Origin: Peribacillus glennii
Lineage (GTDB): Bacteria; Bacillota; Bacilli; Bacillales; DSM-1321
NCBI RefSeq assembly: GCF_003429105.1
Contig: NZ_QVTD01000010.1
Coordinates: forward strand, 177,762-241,761
Direction: 5' to 3'
Length of the DNA: 64,000 nt
In this document: one piece after another, positions 1 to 8,943 of the stretch
How the letters are laid out: each line of letters opens with the position of its first letter
Position numbering within the stretch: the first letter of the stretch is position 1
Notes under the pieces: generated by a model
What the model was told of the DNA's origin: nothing
Databases searched by the model: none
Seen by the model: only the letters and a program-made list of their open reading frames with translations
Made by a program: the position numbers and the translations under genes

Positions 1-2
1 TA

Positions 3-272
3 AAGACAGAAGCAGTACGGCAAGTTTTGGAGGGGGAAAAATCCGTCATTGAAGTGGCTACTGGATTAAACCTACACCGCGACACGGTAAATCGCTGGGT
101 GAAGTCCTATAAAGAGAGAGGAAAAGAAGGCTTAGTAAATCCAAACGCTCACACATCGGCAGATTCAAAAAATAATAAAAAAGTGAGAGAGTTAGAGAAA
201 AAGCTAAAGGAAAAGGAACTGGAGAATGAGATATTAAAAAAGTTTCAGGCCTTTCTCAAAGGGAACGAATGA
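3..272 (+). CDS. IS3-family transposase OrfA (5' end outside window)
   Basis: This is the DNA-binding subunit of an IS3-type transposase. The frame is already open at base 3, reading KTEAVRQVLEGEKS, so the TTG at 27 is probably an internal codon and the true start is upstream of the window. The helix-turn-helix is visible in the segment ending DTVNRWVKSYKERG. A Lys/Glu-rich coiled coil (about residues 50-75 from the TTG) follows, probably for dimerisation. The stop overlaps the orfB start (ATGA). A slippery A AAA AAG heptamer near the 3' end allows production of an OrfAB fusion. Confidence 0.85.
   Translation, partial: KTEAVRQVLEGEKSVIEVATGLNLHRDTVNRWVKSYKERGKEGLVNPNAHTSADSKNNKKVRELEKKLKEKELENEILKKFQAFLKGNE
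236..242 (+). other. Programmed -1 frameshift heptamer of the IS3 element
   Basis: The heptamer A AAA AAG sits exactly in the orfA frame (codons AAA 237-239 and AAG 240-242). The -1 frame from here into the orfB ATG at 269 has no stop, so slippage gives a continuous OrfAB transposase. This is the standard expression mode of IS3-family elements. Confidence 0.75.
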
Positions 273-1147
273 GCAAGAAATTCGAGGCCATTTCCTTCTT
301 GAGAAAGGATTATTCAGTTACCCTTCTTTGCCGCATATTAGGTGTTTCAAAAAGTGGTTATTATGCCTACATTAAAAGACCAAAAAGAAAAGTACCTAGT
401 GGAGACCGGCAGCTGTTAACAAAAATTAAACGGGCTTATGCGCTGCATAAAGGAACCTATGGAGCAAAGAGAATTACAGGATATTTAAAAGCAAAAGGAA
501 CGATTGTCAATCACAAGAAAGTGGCTCGCATCATGAAGGAGGCCAATATAAAAGCGACTATAAGACGGTCAAAAACAACGAAAAAAACAAAGGCGCAAGC
601 TGCTGGATATGTATATGAACATCTTTTAAAACGTGATTTTCATGCCAATCACCCCAATCAAAAATGGGTAACAGATATGACAGAAATCCAAATTGGGCAA
701 GAAAAGTTTTATATTTCCGCTATTATGGATTTATTTAACCGAGAAGTGATTGCCTTCGAACTAAGCTCTAGCCCCAATCAGGAGCTTATTAAAGCTACTG
801 TTGAAACATCCAGAAAAAAGAGAAAACTAAAGAACGTTGAAGGGATCATCATACATAGCGATCAAGGCAGTGTGTATCGCTCTTTCGATTATCATCAGTT
901 GGGGCAGACTTTGAGATTCACAGCAAGCATGTCCCGGAAAGCAAACTGTTGGGATAATGCAGTAATCGAAAGCTTTTTTTCTCACTTGAAAGTAGAGTAT
1001 CCTTGTTTTTTTCCGAATATTCAAGTTCAAACTTTACAACAGGATTTAAATCATTATATCCGTTATTTCAACGAAAAACGAACCCAATATAAACTTGGAT
1101 CCGTTTCTCCTAAAACATATTATTTAAATTACCAAAAAGCAGTCTAA
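269..1147 (+). CDS. IS3-family transposase OrfB, DDE catalytic subunit
   Basis: This 292-residue integrase-fold transposase cuts and joins the IS ends. The order is an N-terminal HTH_21-like segment (about 1-100), then the rve catalytic core. The three acidic residues are visible: D in WVTDMTEIQ, D in IIHSDQGSVY and E in WDNAVIESFFSHLK. The ATG overlaps the orfA stop by four bases and lies in the -1 frame, as usual for IS3 elements. Length is normal and there are no internal stops. Confidence 0.93.
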   Translation: MSKKFEAISFLRKDYSVTLLCRILGVSKSGYYAYIKRPKRKVPSGDRQLLTKIKRAYALHKGTYGAKRITGYLKAKGTIVNHKKVARIMKEANIKATIRRSKTTKKTKAQAAGYVYEHLLKRDFHANHPNQKWVTDMTEIQIGQEKFYISAIMDLFNREVIAFELSSSPNQELIKATVETSRKKRKLKNVEGIIIHSDQGSVYRSFDYHQLGQTLRFTASMSRKANCWDNAVIESFFSHLKVEYPCFFPNIQVQTLQQDLNHYIRYFNEKRTQYKLGSVSPKTYYLNYQKAV

Positions 1148-1204
1148 TGTCGTATTTTACTAGAGTCTACTTTTTAGGGGCTTGACCACAGGCACTAATT
1201 AATA

Positions 1205-1240
1205 ATAGGAGCGCCGTCACTCTCTGAACGGCGCTCCTAT
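1205..1240 (-). terminator. Rho-independent terminator of the secreted TIM-barrel gene
   Basis: A perfect 13-bp stem, ATAGGAGCGCCGT paired with ACGGCGCTCCTAT, lies four bases past the stop codon at 1244. On the minus strand it is followed by a T-rich run. It also insulates the gene from the IS element. Confidence 0.8.
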
Positions 1241-1243
1241 CTT

Positions 1244-2116
1244 TTACGGTTTCATTGTCATCCAACTGCCAACATGGTGAACGGCGATTCCACTATACCC
1301 AGGTGTACCGGCATAAGAATCTTTAACCTTAACCAGTTCCTGGTTCATATAGGCTTGTCCTTCTTCAAAGAAGGTCAGCATTCCGCCTTCACTCGTCTGT
1401 CCAGTTTCTACACCGATAACCAGCTGTTTATTATATTTTGCTGCAAGGGCCATTTCTTTTGCGACTAATTCAATAATCATTGAGGCTGAATCCCTATAAG
1501 CCATAATTGTAACACTGTTTGTATTCGCTATCATCCATTCAGCAAGAATCCCTTTTCCATATGTGTTTTTATACGAAATTTCATCAAACCAAAATGGTAT
1601 GTCAGCCTCCAGTGCAAGAGCTATAGCCGTTGCACTGCTTTTAGCTTTCATGATTAATGCTTGATATGTTTTGACAGTGGATGCTTGGTTAGTGGACCAT
1701 CCACTATACAAGTAAGGCTCTACGTCTAAATGTACACCAGCAAACTTTTGGAAAGAAGAAGATTCATTTTGGTAAGTTTTTAACCAATTCATTAATCGAT
1801 CCAAGCTTTTGTAGCCATCTGGAGCGACCCACTGAGGAGCGCCATCCAGTGCATAAATCTTCATTCCCTTGGAAGAGGCTTTCTCAATGAAGCTTCGGTA
1901 AACAGTTACAGGAATGTCACGGTCGATTTGCAAATACACTTTGTTCAGATTCTTCTCTTCCAAAAAAGCAATAGTTCCTGATTCGTCGTTTACAATCATC
2001 CATGGATTCCAAAGCCATGTAGCCTTAGTCTCAGTTACCGTCGCTTTCGCACTCCCTCCAACGCCCCCGGCAAAAGATAGGAAAACTACTAGTGCTGCCA
2101 TTATTAACTTTTTCAT
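1244..2116 (-). CDS. Secreted TIM-barrel (glycoside-hydrolase-like) protein under a c-di-GMP riboswitch
   Basis: This 290-residue protein is exported. Residues 1-25 are a classic signal peptide (MKKL, a hydrophobic stretch, then SAKA-type cleavage). The rest looks like a TIM barrel: the strand GVHLDVEPYL (about 128-137) places D131 and E133 as the acidic pair seen in many glycoside hydrolases, and IVIGVETG-like and VTIMAYRD strands follow. I do not recognise a precise family, so the substrate is unknown; a matrix or cell-wall glycan is an inference from export and regulation. The start has a GGAGGG ribosome site 6 bases upstream. The 5' UTR carries a GEMM riboswitch and a hairpin touching that site. 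A decayed piece of a related gene lies at 7832-7984. Confidence 0.75.
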   Translation of the reverse strand: MKKLIMAALVVFLSFAGGVGGSAKATVTETKATWLWNPWMIVNDESGTIAFLEEKNLNKVYLQIDRDIPVTVYRSFIEKASSKGMKIYALDGAPQWVAPDGYKSLDRLMNWLKTYQNESSSFQKFAGVHLDVEPYLYSGWSTNQASTVKTYQALIMKAKSSATAIALALEADIPFWFDEISYKNTYGKGILAEWMIANTNSVTIMAYRDSASMIIELVAKEMALAAKYNKQLVIGVETGQTSEGGMLTFFEEGQAYMNQELVKVKDSYAGTPGYSGIAVHHVGSWMTMKP

Positions 2117-2122
2117 GAATTG

Positions 2123-2156
2123 CCCTCCATTCTGTCAGCCTAGGCCCACAGAATGG
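2123..2156 (-). promoter_or_regulatory. Hairpin overlapping the ribosome binding site (riboswitch expression platform)
   Basis: CCATTCTGT (2127-2135) and ACAGAATGG (2148-2156) form a perfect 9-bp stem. One arm covers the edge of the GGAGGG Shine-Dalgarno site (2123-2128). The other arm touches the 3' strand of the aptamer at 2155-2156. There is no U-run, so control of translation is more likely than termination (inference). Confidence 0.6.
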
Positions 2157-2245
2157 AACCTGGCAGCCTGACGACCATACACAACAAATTGTGCTTAGGC
2201 TCACGGCTTTGCGTCCTTCCCTTTCGAAGAAGTTTGCCTTTTTTC
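2153..2245 (-). promoter_or_regulatory. Cyclic di-GMP-I (GEMM) riboswitch aptamer
   Basis: On the minus strand the leader reads GGCAAAC, a stem closed by a GAAA tetraloop, then GGACGCAAAGCC, a GCCTAAGC tetraloop-receptor-like segment, a second hairpin ending in GTATGG, and a closing strand CAGGCTGCCAGG. These elements and their order match the GEMM/c-di-GMP-I class (compare the Vibrio Vc2 aptamer). The ligand and switching direction are inferred from the family. Confidence 0.88.
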
Positions 2246-2380
2246 AGAATAATCATTTTATTTATTATACCCCACTGCCTTTGTAAAGTAATTATAATAT
2301 TTGTCATTTTGTTGAAAAATAATTTACCAATGATTATAAACTCATTTCATCTGCATAATTTGCACTTTAATAGTTGTATT

Positions 2381-3430
2381 TTACTGCACGTCTTCCCAAG
2401 CAGAAATTTCTTCCCGTACAATTGGTGCCACTTCTTTCCCTAAAAGCTCAATGGCTTTCATCACATCCACATGTGGCATGCTCCCAACTGGGACATGCAG
2501 CATAAACCTTGTGATCCCTACTTTTTTTCGGAGGTGAATGATTTTTTGTGCCACGGTTTGCGGGTCCCCGACATACAGTGCTCCTTCAAAGCTGCGTGCC
2601 GCATCGAATGCTGCCCGGTCATAATGACCCCAGCCCCGCTCCCTTCCAATCACATTCATGGCTTGCTGGGTGGGAGGGAAAAATTTGCTTGCTGCCGTCT
2701 CGTTATCCTCGGCAATGAATCCATGCGAATGGGAGGCAACCGGCAATTTGGATACATCATGGCCCGCCTGAGCCGCCGCTTGTTTATAAAGCTGGACAAG
2801 TGGAGCGAACTGCACTGGACGGCCTCCTATGATTGCCAGAACAAGTGGCAGCCCCAGCAGCCCTGCCCGGATGACCGATTGGCTATTGCCCCCGCTCCCA
2901 ATCCATACAGGCAAAGGCTCTTGCACGGGACGAGGGTATACACCAAGATTGTTTATGGCGGGGCGATGTTTGCCGGACCAGGACACAACTTCGGACTTTT
3001 GTAATGTCAGCAGCAAGTCCAGTTTCTCATCAAAAAGCGCATCGTAGTCTCTTAAATCATAGCCAAACAGCGGAAATGATTCGATAAAAGAACCACGTCC
3101 TGCCATGATTTCTGCCCGCCCATTCGAGATGCCGTCAAGCGTAGCGAAATCCTGGAATACCCGAACCGGATCTGCAGAGGAAAGTACGGTGACCGCACTA
3201 GTCAGCCTAATACGCTTTGTCCGTGAAGCTGCGGCAGCTAACACAACGGCTGGAGAGGATGCTGCATAATCCTTACGGTGATGCTCCCCTACCCCAAATA
3301 CATCCAATCCTACTTGATCGGCAAGCACAATTTCCTCGACGACTTCACGCAAACGTTGCGCATGACTGATCACTTCCCCCGTTTTAACATCCGGTGTGGT
3401 TTCTACAAACGTGCTGATTCCAATTTCCAA
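2381..3430 (-). CDS. LLM-class flavin-dependent oxidoreductase (luciferase-like monooxygenase)
   Basis: This 349-residue bacterial-luciferase-fold enzyme probably uses reduced FMN and oxygen on a small organic substrate that I cannot specify. Family hallmarks are the GVGEHHRKDYAASSPAVVLAAAAS segment (about 46-70), the strand RIRLTSAVTVLSSADPVRVFQDFATLD, and PVWIGSGGNSQS for the flavin phosphate. The start is TTG, eight bases after AGGAG; the ATG between them is out of frame and followed by a stop. No operon partner is visible; mqo lies downstream of a relic on the same strand. Confidence 0.85.
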   Translation of the reverse strand: MEIGISTFVETTPDVKTGEVISHAQRLREVVEEIVLADQVGLDVFGVGEHHRKDYAASSPAVVLAAAASRTKRIRLTSAVTVLSSADPVRVFQDFATLDGISNGRAEIMAGRGSFIESFPLFGYDLRDYDALFDEKLDLLLTLQKSEVVSWSGKHRPAINNLGVYPRPVQEPLPVWIGSGGNSQSVIRAGLLGLPLVLAIIGGRPVQFAPLVQLYKQAAAQAGHDVSKLPVASHSHGFIAEDNETAASKFFPPTQQAMNVIGRERGWGHYDRAAFDAARSFEGALYVGDPQTVAQKIIHLRKKVGITRFMLHVPVGSMPHVDVMKAIELLGKEVAPIVREEISAWEDVQ

Positions 3431-3656
3431 TTACATCACTCCTGGATTCGCATATTTTACAATTCAACATATTTTTTGTTCCCGCTTCTTCCTATTTATA
3501 GCAATTTATATTAATATACCTTACATTCGAGATTTATTCATTAAGAAGGATCGAGCAGGAAAACCAATAAAAAAAAGTGCCTGTCACTCCCGAGATTGTC
3601 GACTCCAATTCGACTGATCAGGGTTGTGAAAAGCACCATGTTAATTTTTTGAGGCA

Positions 3657-3853
3657 TCAGCCATTTTCTACATCACTGGGTTTGGCTATAAGATAAAAAT
3701 CTAATTTTCCCTTAATCAGGTTCGGGTGATTTTTGATATAGGCATCCCTGCGGTTCATATACCTCTTTTTGTGCATACTTTTTGCCAGTGCCATCATCGG
3801 CAGAGAAATGATCAGTGGCGTAAACGCATACCATACCGTAAAAAATGTTGATT
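3657..3853 (-). pseudogene. C-terminal relic of an unidentified membrane protein
   Basis: An open minus-strand stretch between stops reads FTVWYAFTPLIISLPMM, then a basic segment with MHKKRYMNRRDAYIKNHP, ending DVENG-stop. One hydrophobic helix followed by a charged tail suggests the end of a membrane protein. There is no start codon, so I call it a truncated relic. The rest of the 3431-3916 gap shows nothing else I can name. Confidence 0.4.
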
Positions 3854-3916
3854 ATAGTAGAAACAATTGTCCATGATAAAATATGATACCTATTCCCTCA
3901 TTTTTCGCCCAAAGGA

Positions 3917-5416
3917 TTAACTATAGACTGGCTCTTTTTCGCTTAGACCTAACGTCTCGGCTGTAGCCGTATGAATTTTGTTCAGAAGCTCTGGGTTTTC
4001 CATTAATGACACGCCATAAGATGGAATCATTTCTTTGATCTTTGTTTCCCAGTCTTTTATTTGCTGCGGGAAACATTTCTTGATTACTTCAAGCATAACG
4101 TGAACTGCCGTAGAAGCACCCGGAGAAGCACCCAGTAATGCTGCAATCGAACCATCAGCAGCAGTAATCACTTCCGTACCAAATTGAAGTGTTCCTTTAC
4201 CGGCCTCAGTATCTTTGATTACTTGTACACGTTGACCCGCTACTACTAAATCCCAATCCTCGCTTTTCGCGTTCGGGATAAACTCTCGTAACTCTTCCAT
4301 GCGCTGTTCTTTCGATAGCATGACTTGCTGGATCAGGTATTTTGTCAATGACATCTCTTTTGCGCCTGCCGCTAACATCGTCAAGACATTATTCGGTTTT
4401 ACGGAAGTGACTAAATCAAGCATTGAACCAGTTTTTAAGAACTTTGGCGAGAATCCGGCAAATGGTCCAAATAGCAACGATTTTTTCTTATCAATATATC
4501 TTGTGTCAAGATGCGGAACGGACATTGGCGGTGCACCAACCTTCGCTTTCCCGTATACTTTGGCATTATGCTGCGCTACAACTTTTGGATTATTACATAC
4601 CATAAATATTCCGCTTACTGGGAATCCCCCAATATGTTTGCTTTCAGGAATTCCGGTTTTTTGCAGTAAATGCAGGCTTCCGCCCCCGCCTCCGATAAAG
4701 ACGAATTTTGCAGTATGGCTCTCCACGCTGCCGCTATCGACATTACGCACTTTTAATTCCCAGGAGCCATTGCTGGTACGTTTAATAGTATCAACACTAT
4801 GTTTGTATTGGATATCAACGTTTTTAGTCTTTAAGTGGTCAAATAACATGCGTGTTAAAGCACCAAAATTGACATCCGTTCCAGTGTCGATTTTTGTTGC
4901 CGCCAGCTTTTCATTCGATGTACGGCCTTCCAGAATAAGTGGAATCCAATCCATCAGTTTTTCCGGGTCATCGGAAAATTCCATCCCTTTAAACAGGGGA
5001 TTCTTTGATAGCGCTTCAAAACGTTTCTTTAAAAAAGAGACATTTTCTTCCCCTTCCACCATACTCATATGAGGCAGTGGCATGATAAAGTCCTGCGGGT
5101 TGTTGATGAGCTTGCTTTTTACAAGATAGGACCAAAACTGCATTGAAACCTGAAACTGTTCATTAATTTTAATTGCTTTGCTAATATCTATAGATCCGTC
5201 TGGTTTTTCGACAGTGTAGTTAAGCTCGCACAATGCGGCATGCCCTGTTCCCGCATTATTCCATTCGTTAGAGCTTTCCTCGCCCGCTTTTTCGAGTTTC
5301 TCAAACACTTTGATATTCCATTCCGGCACTAACTCTTTCAATAGTGTCCCTAAAGTCGCACTCATGATTCCGGCACCAATTAAAATGACGTCTGTTTTAG
5401 TTTCCCTGCTGCTCAT
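3917..5416 (-). CDS. mqo: Malate:quinone oxidoreductase
   Basis: This membrane-associated FAD enzyme oxidises malate to oxaloacetate and passes electrons to quinone, by-passing NAD-linked malate dehydrogenase in the TCA cycle. The N-terminal Rossmann FAD motif is [21 protein letters not shown]. Family-specific blocks include [41 protein letters not shown] and [16 protein letters not shown]. Length (499 residues) is normal. I start at the ATG at 5416 because AAGGGA lies eight bases upstream; an in-frame ATG at 5425 directly abuts that site. It is transcribed alone. Confidence 0.95.
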   Translation of the reverse strand: MSSRETKTDVILIGAGIMSATLGTLLKELVPEWNIKVFEKLEKAGEESSNEWNNAGTGHAALCELNYTVEKPDGSIDISKAIKINEQFQVSMQFWSYLVKSKLINNPQDFIMPLPHMSMVEGEENVSFLKKRFEALSKNPLFKGMEFSDDPEKLMDWIPLILEGRTSNEKLAATKIDTGTDVNFGALTRMLFDHLKTKNVDIQYKHSVDTIKRTSNGSWELKVRNVDSGSVESHTAKFVFIGGGGGSLHLLQKTGIPESKHIGGFPVSGIFMVCNNPKVVAQHNAKVYGKAKVGAPPMSVPHLDTRYIDKKKSLLFGPFAGFSPKFLKTGSMLDLVTSVKPNNVLTMLAAGAKEMSLTKYLIQQVMLSKEQRMEELREFIPNAKSEDWDLVVAGQRVQVIKDTEAGKGTLQFGTEVITAADGSIAALLGASPGASTAVHVMLEVIKKCFPQQIKDWETKIKEMIPSYGVSLMENPELLNKIHTATAETLGLSEKEPVYS

Positions 5417-5608
5417 TTTTACCATCCCTTATACCCTAAAATTTGCAGAAAAGATTGCAGGCACGACCTAGTCAGCACACCTTTTCTGACTCACTTACCC
5501 GTATGAATAATTATTAGATTCAAAATATCTACTATTATCTAATAATTATATACTATTTAAAGCTGGTAAAAAAGTGAGAAGTCCGTTCAAAATGTACTAG
5601 AAACACAA

Positions 5609-5647
5609 AAAAACCTTAACTTACTTCTAAAAAGAGTTAAGGTTTTT
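5609..5647 (-). terminator. Terminator hairpin at the end of the 39-codon ORF
   Basis: AAAAACCTTAACT and AGTTAAGGTTTTT form a 13-bp stem that starts inside the last codons of the small ORF. On the minus strand it ends in a T-run. It is symmetrical and could work both ways. Confidence 0.65.
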
Positions 5648-5756
5648 GTTTAGCCGTTACATATCCTCCGGTTATCCGTGACTTTTTTAAATGCGTTGTG
5701 ACAAAATAGCTTATAGTTAAAATCAAACAAAAAAGGAGAAGGGAAATCAACATCAT
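5637..5756 (-). CDS. Small single-pass membrane protein, 39 residues, hypothetical
   Basis: The ORF starts with two ATG codons and has about 20 hydrophobic residues (MLISLLLFCLILTISYFV), then a basic C-terminal tail (HLKKSRITGGYVTAKQKP). An AAAGGA ribosome site lies six bases upstream of the first ATG, and a terminator hairpin overlaps the stop. Start, membrane helix, tail and terminator fit a real small gene. I do not recognise the family. It sits alone between mqo and the catalase gene. Confidence 0.5.
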   Translation of the reverse strand: MMLISLLLFCLILTISYFVTTHLKKSRITGGYVTAKQKP

Positions 5757-5898
5757 ACGATTTCCTTTGTCCTTTTAAAATCATTCGGTCCCTCTTTCTA
5801 TAAACGAGCTCTTTAAGATAAAGTTTACCGTTACTTATGTTGAAGTTGTTAAGCAGGAAGAAAAATCTCGTGAATTTGCGATAGAAATGAGGTGCAAA

Positions 5899-5927
5899 GA
5901 AAAAGGCTGCCGAATTTTGACAGCCTT
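5899..5927 (-). terminator. Catalase gene terminator
   Basis: AAGGCTG and CAGCCTT (5903-5909, 5921-5927) form a stem followed on the minus strand by TTTTTC, directly after the catalase stop at 5939. Confidence 0.75.
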
Positions 5928-5938
5928 CCTTTACTTCC

Positions 5939-7588
5939 TCAATATGGATCAGCTTCGTGGCCTTTCTTCACCGCATCTTCTGTTGCTTTGTTTGCAGCTA
6001 ATGAACCTTGTGCATATTTAGATTTGCCTGCTTCACGTCCTGGAATTTGGTTTTCCATGTTCATTCCCTTGATTTCTTTCATTTTCATTTCGATGCCTTC
6101 CTTTACACGGCGGCCATACTCTTCATCGGCTTGTGTAAAGTGCTCAACCATAGCATCCTGGATTTTTTTGTCGCATACCGCTAGCGCCCCGGACAGGTTT
6201 TTAATCAATTCATCGCGCTCCCAATCCTCGAAACTGCGATAAGTTTCGCCCGCTTGGCCATAATTATTGGGACGATCAATTGGTGCACTCATTGCCGCCG
6301 CATTAAACGTTGGGCGGTGCTGTGGACGTTCTTCTTTATTTGCTTCCTGATAGCCGCCGAGCATGGATGGCTCATAGTTGATATGTGGATTATCTCCAGA
6401 CTCCTTCGGGTCACGGATATCCATTTGGCCGCGATGCTGATTCGTACGGACAGGTGCTTTCGGCGCGTTAACAGGCAGTTTTAGGTAGTTCGCTCCTACA
6501 CGGTAGCGCTGCGTATCGGAATAAGAGAAGGTACGGCCTTGCAGCATTTTATCGTCCGAAAAGTCCATTCCGTCGACGAGCACCCCTGTACCGAATGCTG
6601 CTTGCTCAATCTCTGCATGGTAATCAACCGGATTGCGGTCTAAAACCATCCGTCCAACCGGGTGCCACGGAAATTTATCTTCCGGCCAAAGTTTCGTATC
6701 ATCAAGCGGATCAAAATCGAGTTCCGGATGGTAATCGTCCTCCATGATCTGTACAAAGAGCTCCCATTCCGGGTATTCCCCTCGTTCAATTGCTTCATAC
6801 AAATCCTGTGTCGCATGGCTGACGTTCTTCGCTTGAATAGAATCAGCCTCTTCCTGTGTTAAGTTGCGGATCCCTTGTTTCGGTTCCCAGTGGTACTTCA
6901 CCAGTACAGCCTCACCTTTATCATTTACCCACTTATAAGTATTAACACCAGAACCCTGCATGTGCCGGTATGTTGCTGGTATGCCCCATGGAGAGAACAG
7001 GAATGTAATCATATGTGTTGCCTCAGGCGTACGTGAAACAAAGTCAAACATCCGTTGCGGATTCGGCACATTTGAAGCCGGATCGACTTTAAACGCATGA
7101 ATCATATCAGGGAACTTCATGGCATCACGGATAAAGAAAATTTTAAGATTGTTGCCAACCAGATCCCAGTTGCCATCTTCCGTATACATTTTTACTGCAA
7201 ATCCACGCGGATCGCGGGCTGTTTCCGGTGAATCTTTCGCGCCTGCCACTGTAGAGAAACGAACCATTAAAGGTGTTTTCTTCCCGGCACCCGAAAATAC
7301 TTTGGCTCGGGTATACTTCTCTACCGGTTCATCTCCAACTTTTCCATACGTTTCAAAATAGCCGAATGCCCCCGCACCCCTTGCGTGTACAACCCGCTCT
7401 GGTACCTCTTCACGGTCAAAATGGGAAATCTTTTCAATGAAATGATAATTCTCAAGTGTGGCCGGACCACGGTTGCCAATTGTACGGATATTCTGGTTAT
7501 CCGGTACCGGATGGCCCTGTCTGGTTGTCAATATTTCCCGTTCAACTTCTTGTCGGTTTGGAGCATTCTTATCCTGATTTTCCGCCAA
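5939..7588 (-). CDS. Monofunctional haem catalase with C-terminal extension
   Basis: This cytoplasmic enzyme dismutates hydrogen peroxide. Visible landmarks are the catalytic His in [15 protein letters not shown], the distal Asn in [15 protein letters not shown], and the haem-ligand Tyr in the segment [12 protein letters not shown]. The protein is about 549 residues, longer than KatA-type small-subunit catalases; the extra residues are a charged tail ending KGHEADPY. An in-frame ATG at 7606 cannot be the start because the AGGAGG ribosome site lies inside its next two codons. The TTG at 7588 is correctly spaced (8 bases). I cannot tell which Bacillus paralogue (katA, katB or katX) it corresponds to. 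Confidence 0.93.
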   Translation of the reverse strand: MAENQDKNAPNRQEVEREILTTRQGHPVPDNQNIRTIGNRGPATLENYHFIEKISHFDREEVPERVVHARGAGAFGYFETYGKVGDEPVEKYTRAKVFSGAGKKTPLMVRFSTVAGAKDSPETARDPRGFAVKMYTEDGNWDLVGNNLKIFFIRDAMKFPDMIHAFKVDPASNVPNPQRMFDFVSRTPEATHMITFLFSPWGIPATYRHMQGSGVNTYKWVNDKGEAVLVKYHWEPKQGIRNLTQEEADSIQAKNVSHATQDLYEAIERGEYPEWELFVQIMEDDYHPELDFDPLDDTKLWPEDKFPWHPVGRMVLDRNPVDYHAEIEQAAFGTGVLVDGMDFSDDKMLQGRTFSYSDTQRYRVGANYLKLPVNAPKAPVRTNQHRGQMDIRDPKESGDNPHINYEPSMLGGYQEANKEERPQHRPTFNAAAMSAPIDRPNNYGQAGETYRSFEDWERDELIKNLSGALAVCDKKIQDAMVEHFTQADEEYGRRVKEGIEMKMKEIKGMNMENQIPGREAGKSKYAQGSLAANKATEDAVKKGHEADPY

Positions 7589-7831
7589 AATGAAAAACCT
7601 CCTCATAATTAGTCAGAATGTCTTTACCCACTTTCACTAAACATCATGCAATGTTCTGCCTATTTATTTATAATTTTTCTTTTTCTATAACGATTTTAAT
7701 TAGTTTATAATTTCAAAAATTCCCGGATAGGAATTAAATAATAGAAAGGCACCTTACTTTATTTCTGAATAATAGAGGAACACCCTTTCATTATACTTAT
7801 AAACGGATTGCCGTGATGTATGTAAATAGGG

Positions 7832-7984
7832 TTAAGCATTTCTGCTATTTTTTGGACGATGAGAGGTTTTTAGCTTTTTCAATATTTTAGTTCTGCTTTT
7901 TGCAAGCTTCAGGTTTTTGGTCGCTTTACCTTCATCAAAGAAAGTAAGCGTTGCTCCTTTACTGGTCAGCCCTGTCTGTACACC
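7832..7984 (-). pseudogene. Relic of a second copy of the secreted TIM-barrel gene
   Basis: On the minus strand this reads GVQTGLTSKGATLTFFDEGK, closely matching GVETGQTSEGGMLTFFEEGQ near the C-terminus of the protein at 1244-2116. It then diverges into a basic tail and stops. No upstream part of the gene is present. It is a truncated paralogue remnant. Confidence 0.65.
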
Positions 7985-8148
7985 CTAACAATATGTCTAA
8001 GTGATATAGCCTATTTCTATACGTACTTCATTTTTCTTTATATCTTCATTTGAAACGCACGAAAAAAAGAGATGATAACTCTTTAAGAGCAAACCTCTCC
8101 GACCCTTTATCATAATTAGTTGTCCTATATATTCACCCGCCAGTGACT

Positions 8149-8439
8149 TCATACAAAGCTTATAGGCTTAATAAGTTCACTATCTTTCAATAGGCCAATC
8201 CCTAAATCCCGTAGCCCCTGTTTATCCTGTAATAAGTAAACAACATTCGATGCATCGCCATCATAGAAAAATACCCAACACGTTAGATCTTTCTTAAATT
8301 CAACCGGAATACTTGCCTTAAGCTCCCCGTCCTTATGTCGTCCGCTGATATGGCTTTAACACCTACTTTCCAATCTTTATATGCCAAATGTGGATGGCTG
8401 TTCCTCCATATAGTGTCTAAATACTTTAATCACGCTCAT
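8149..8439 (-). pseudogene. Frameshifted relic of an unidentified small gene
   Basis: An ATG at 8439 opens a short frame (MSVIKVFRHYMEEQPSTFGI, then stop). After a frame change the sequence continues as HKDGELKASIPVEFKKDL, then TCWVFFYDGDASNVVYLLQD, ending KPISFV-stop. Two coherent halves in different frames point to a disrupted gene of about 95 codons. I do not recognise the family. Confidence 0.45.
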
Positions 8440-8523
8440 GTTATTGCTCGCTCCCCTTATAGGTTGATAAAAATGGAAAAAGGAGAAGATAAATCATCGT
8501 CACTGGATTGATTTATCTTCTCC

Positions 8524-8818
8524 CTACTTTGTAAAGTGCCTAACCACTTCATTATTCATTTGAATTTGTATCGATTCAATTTTACGGTCATTAGCTATCG
8601 TAATTTTATTGATTAGCAAATGCAAAAGCTGTTTTCTCTGTTCGTCTGTAATGGAATTCTTATAACAATCCTCAAAATGATTCATTACCCGTTTGACCAT
8701 TTTAAATGATATTTCTTGCTTGCTGCCTTGCCCCAATTTTTGCTCAATCGGCATAATTCGGTCATCCAATAGCCTTTTTTCTTCATCTAACTTTTCCAAT
8801 CGGTCCTTTAAATCGGTC
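8524..8818 (-). pseudogene. C-terminal relic of a large serine recombinase
   Basis: The visible part is a coiled coil (LKDRLEKLDEEKRLLDDRI) followed by SFKMVKRVMNHFEDCY, then QRKQLLHLLINKITI and an acidic-basic end. This pattern (coiled coil, then F-x-V-x-x-hydrophobic, then LL..L-I..I-x-V) is typical of the extreme C-terminus of phage or SCC-type large serine recombinases. A stop closes the frame just upstream, and no catalytic domain is present. Assignment to the Ccr subgroup is not possible from this piece. Confidence 0.6.
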
Positions 8819-8880
8819 TTGTTTTATATTCCATCTTCGCACTTAATTTTTGGTGTATTTTTCTTACATTTGGATAGCCA

Positions 8881-8910
8881 AAAGCCTACGGTATTAATTC
8901 CGTAGGCTTT
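8881..8910 (-). terminator. Terminator of the DJ-1/PfpI gene
   Basis: AAAGCCTACGG and CCGTAGGCTTT form a perfect 11-bp stem, 34 bases beyond the stop at 8944, ending in a short T-run on the minus strand. Confidence 0.7.
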
Positions 8911-8943
8911 CGATTATATGAAAATTCAGGGAGGAATGTAGAA

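Larger units (their letters stand above)
1..1190 (+). mobile_element. IS3-family insertion sequence, right-hand part
   Basis: This is an IS3-family (IS150-like) element cut by the left window edge. It has two overlapping reading frames (orfA, orfB), a slippery heptamer before the overlap, and a right end at about 1163-1190. Read on the reverse strand, that end starts TGTGGTCAAGCCCC, the TG-initial terminus expected of IS3 elements. The left end, the direct target repeat and the first orfA codons are outside the window, so completeness cannot be judged. Both visible frames are intact, so the copy may be active. Confidence 0.85.

Noticed and set aside
3561..3580. AAAGTGCCTGTCACTCC and, at about 11850, GGGGACCAGACACC as members of a dispersed repeat
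   Set aside because: The two copies are too short and too different to be called a repeat family from this window alone.
8104..8122. Sequence resembling an inverted rlmH-end repeat (TTATGATAAAGGG on the minus strand)
   Set aside because: It is short and in the opposite orientation, and it lacks the TTTAC side and any inverted repeat.
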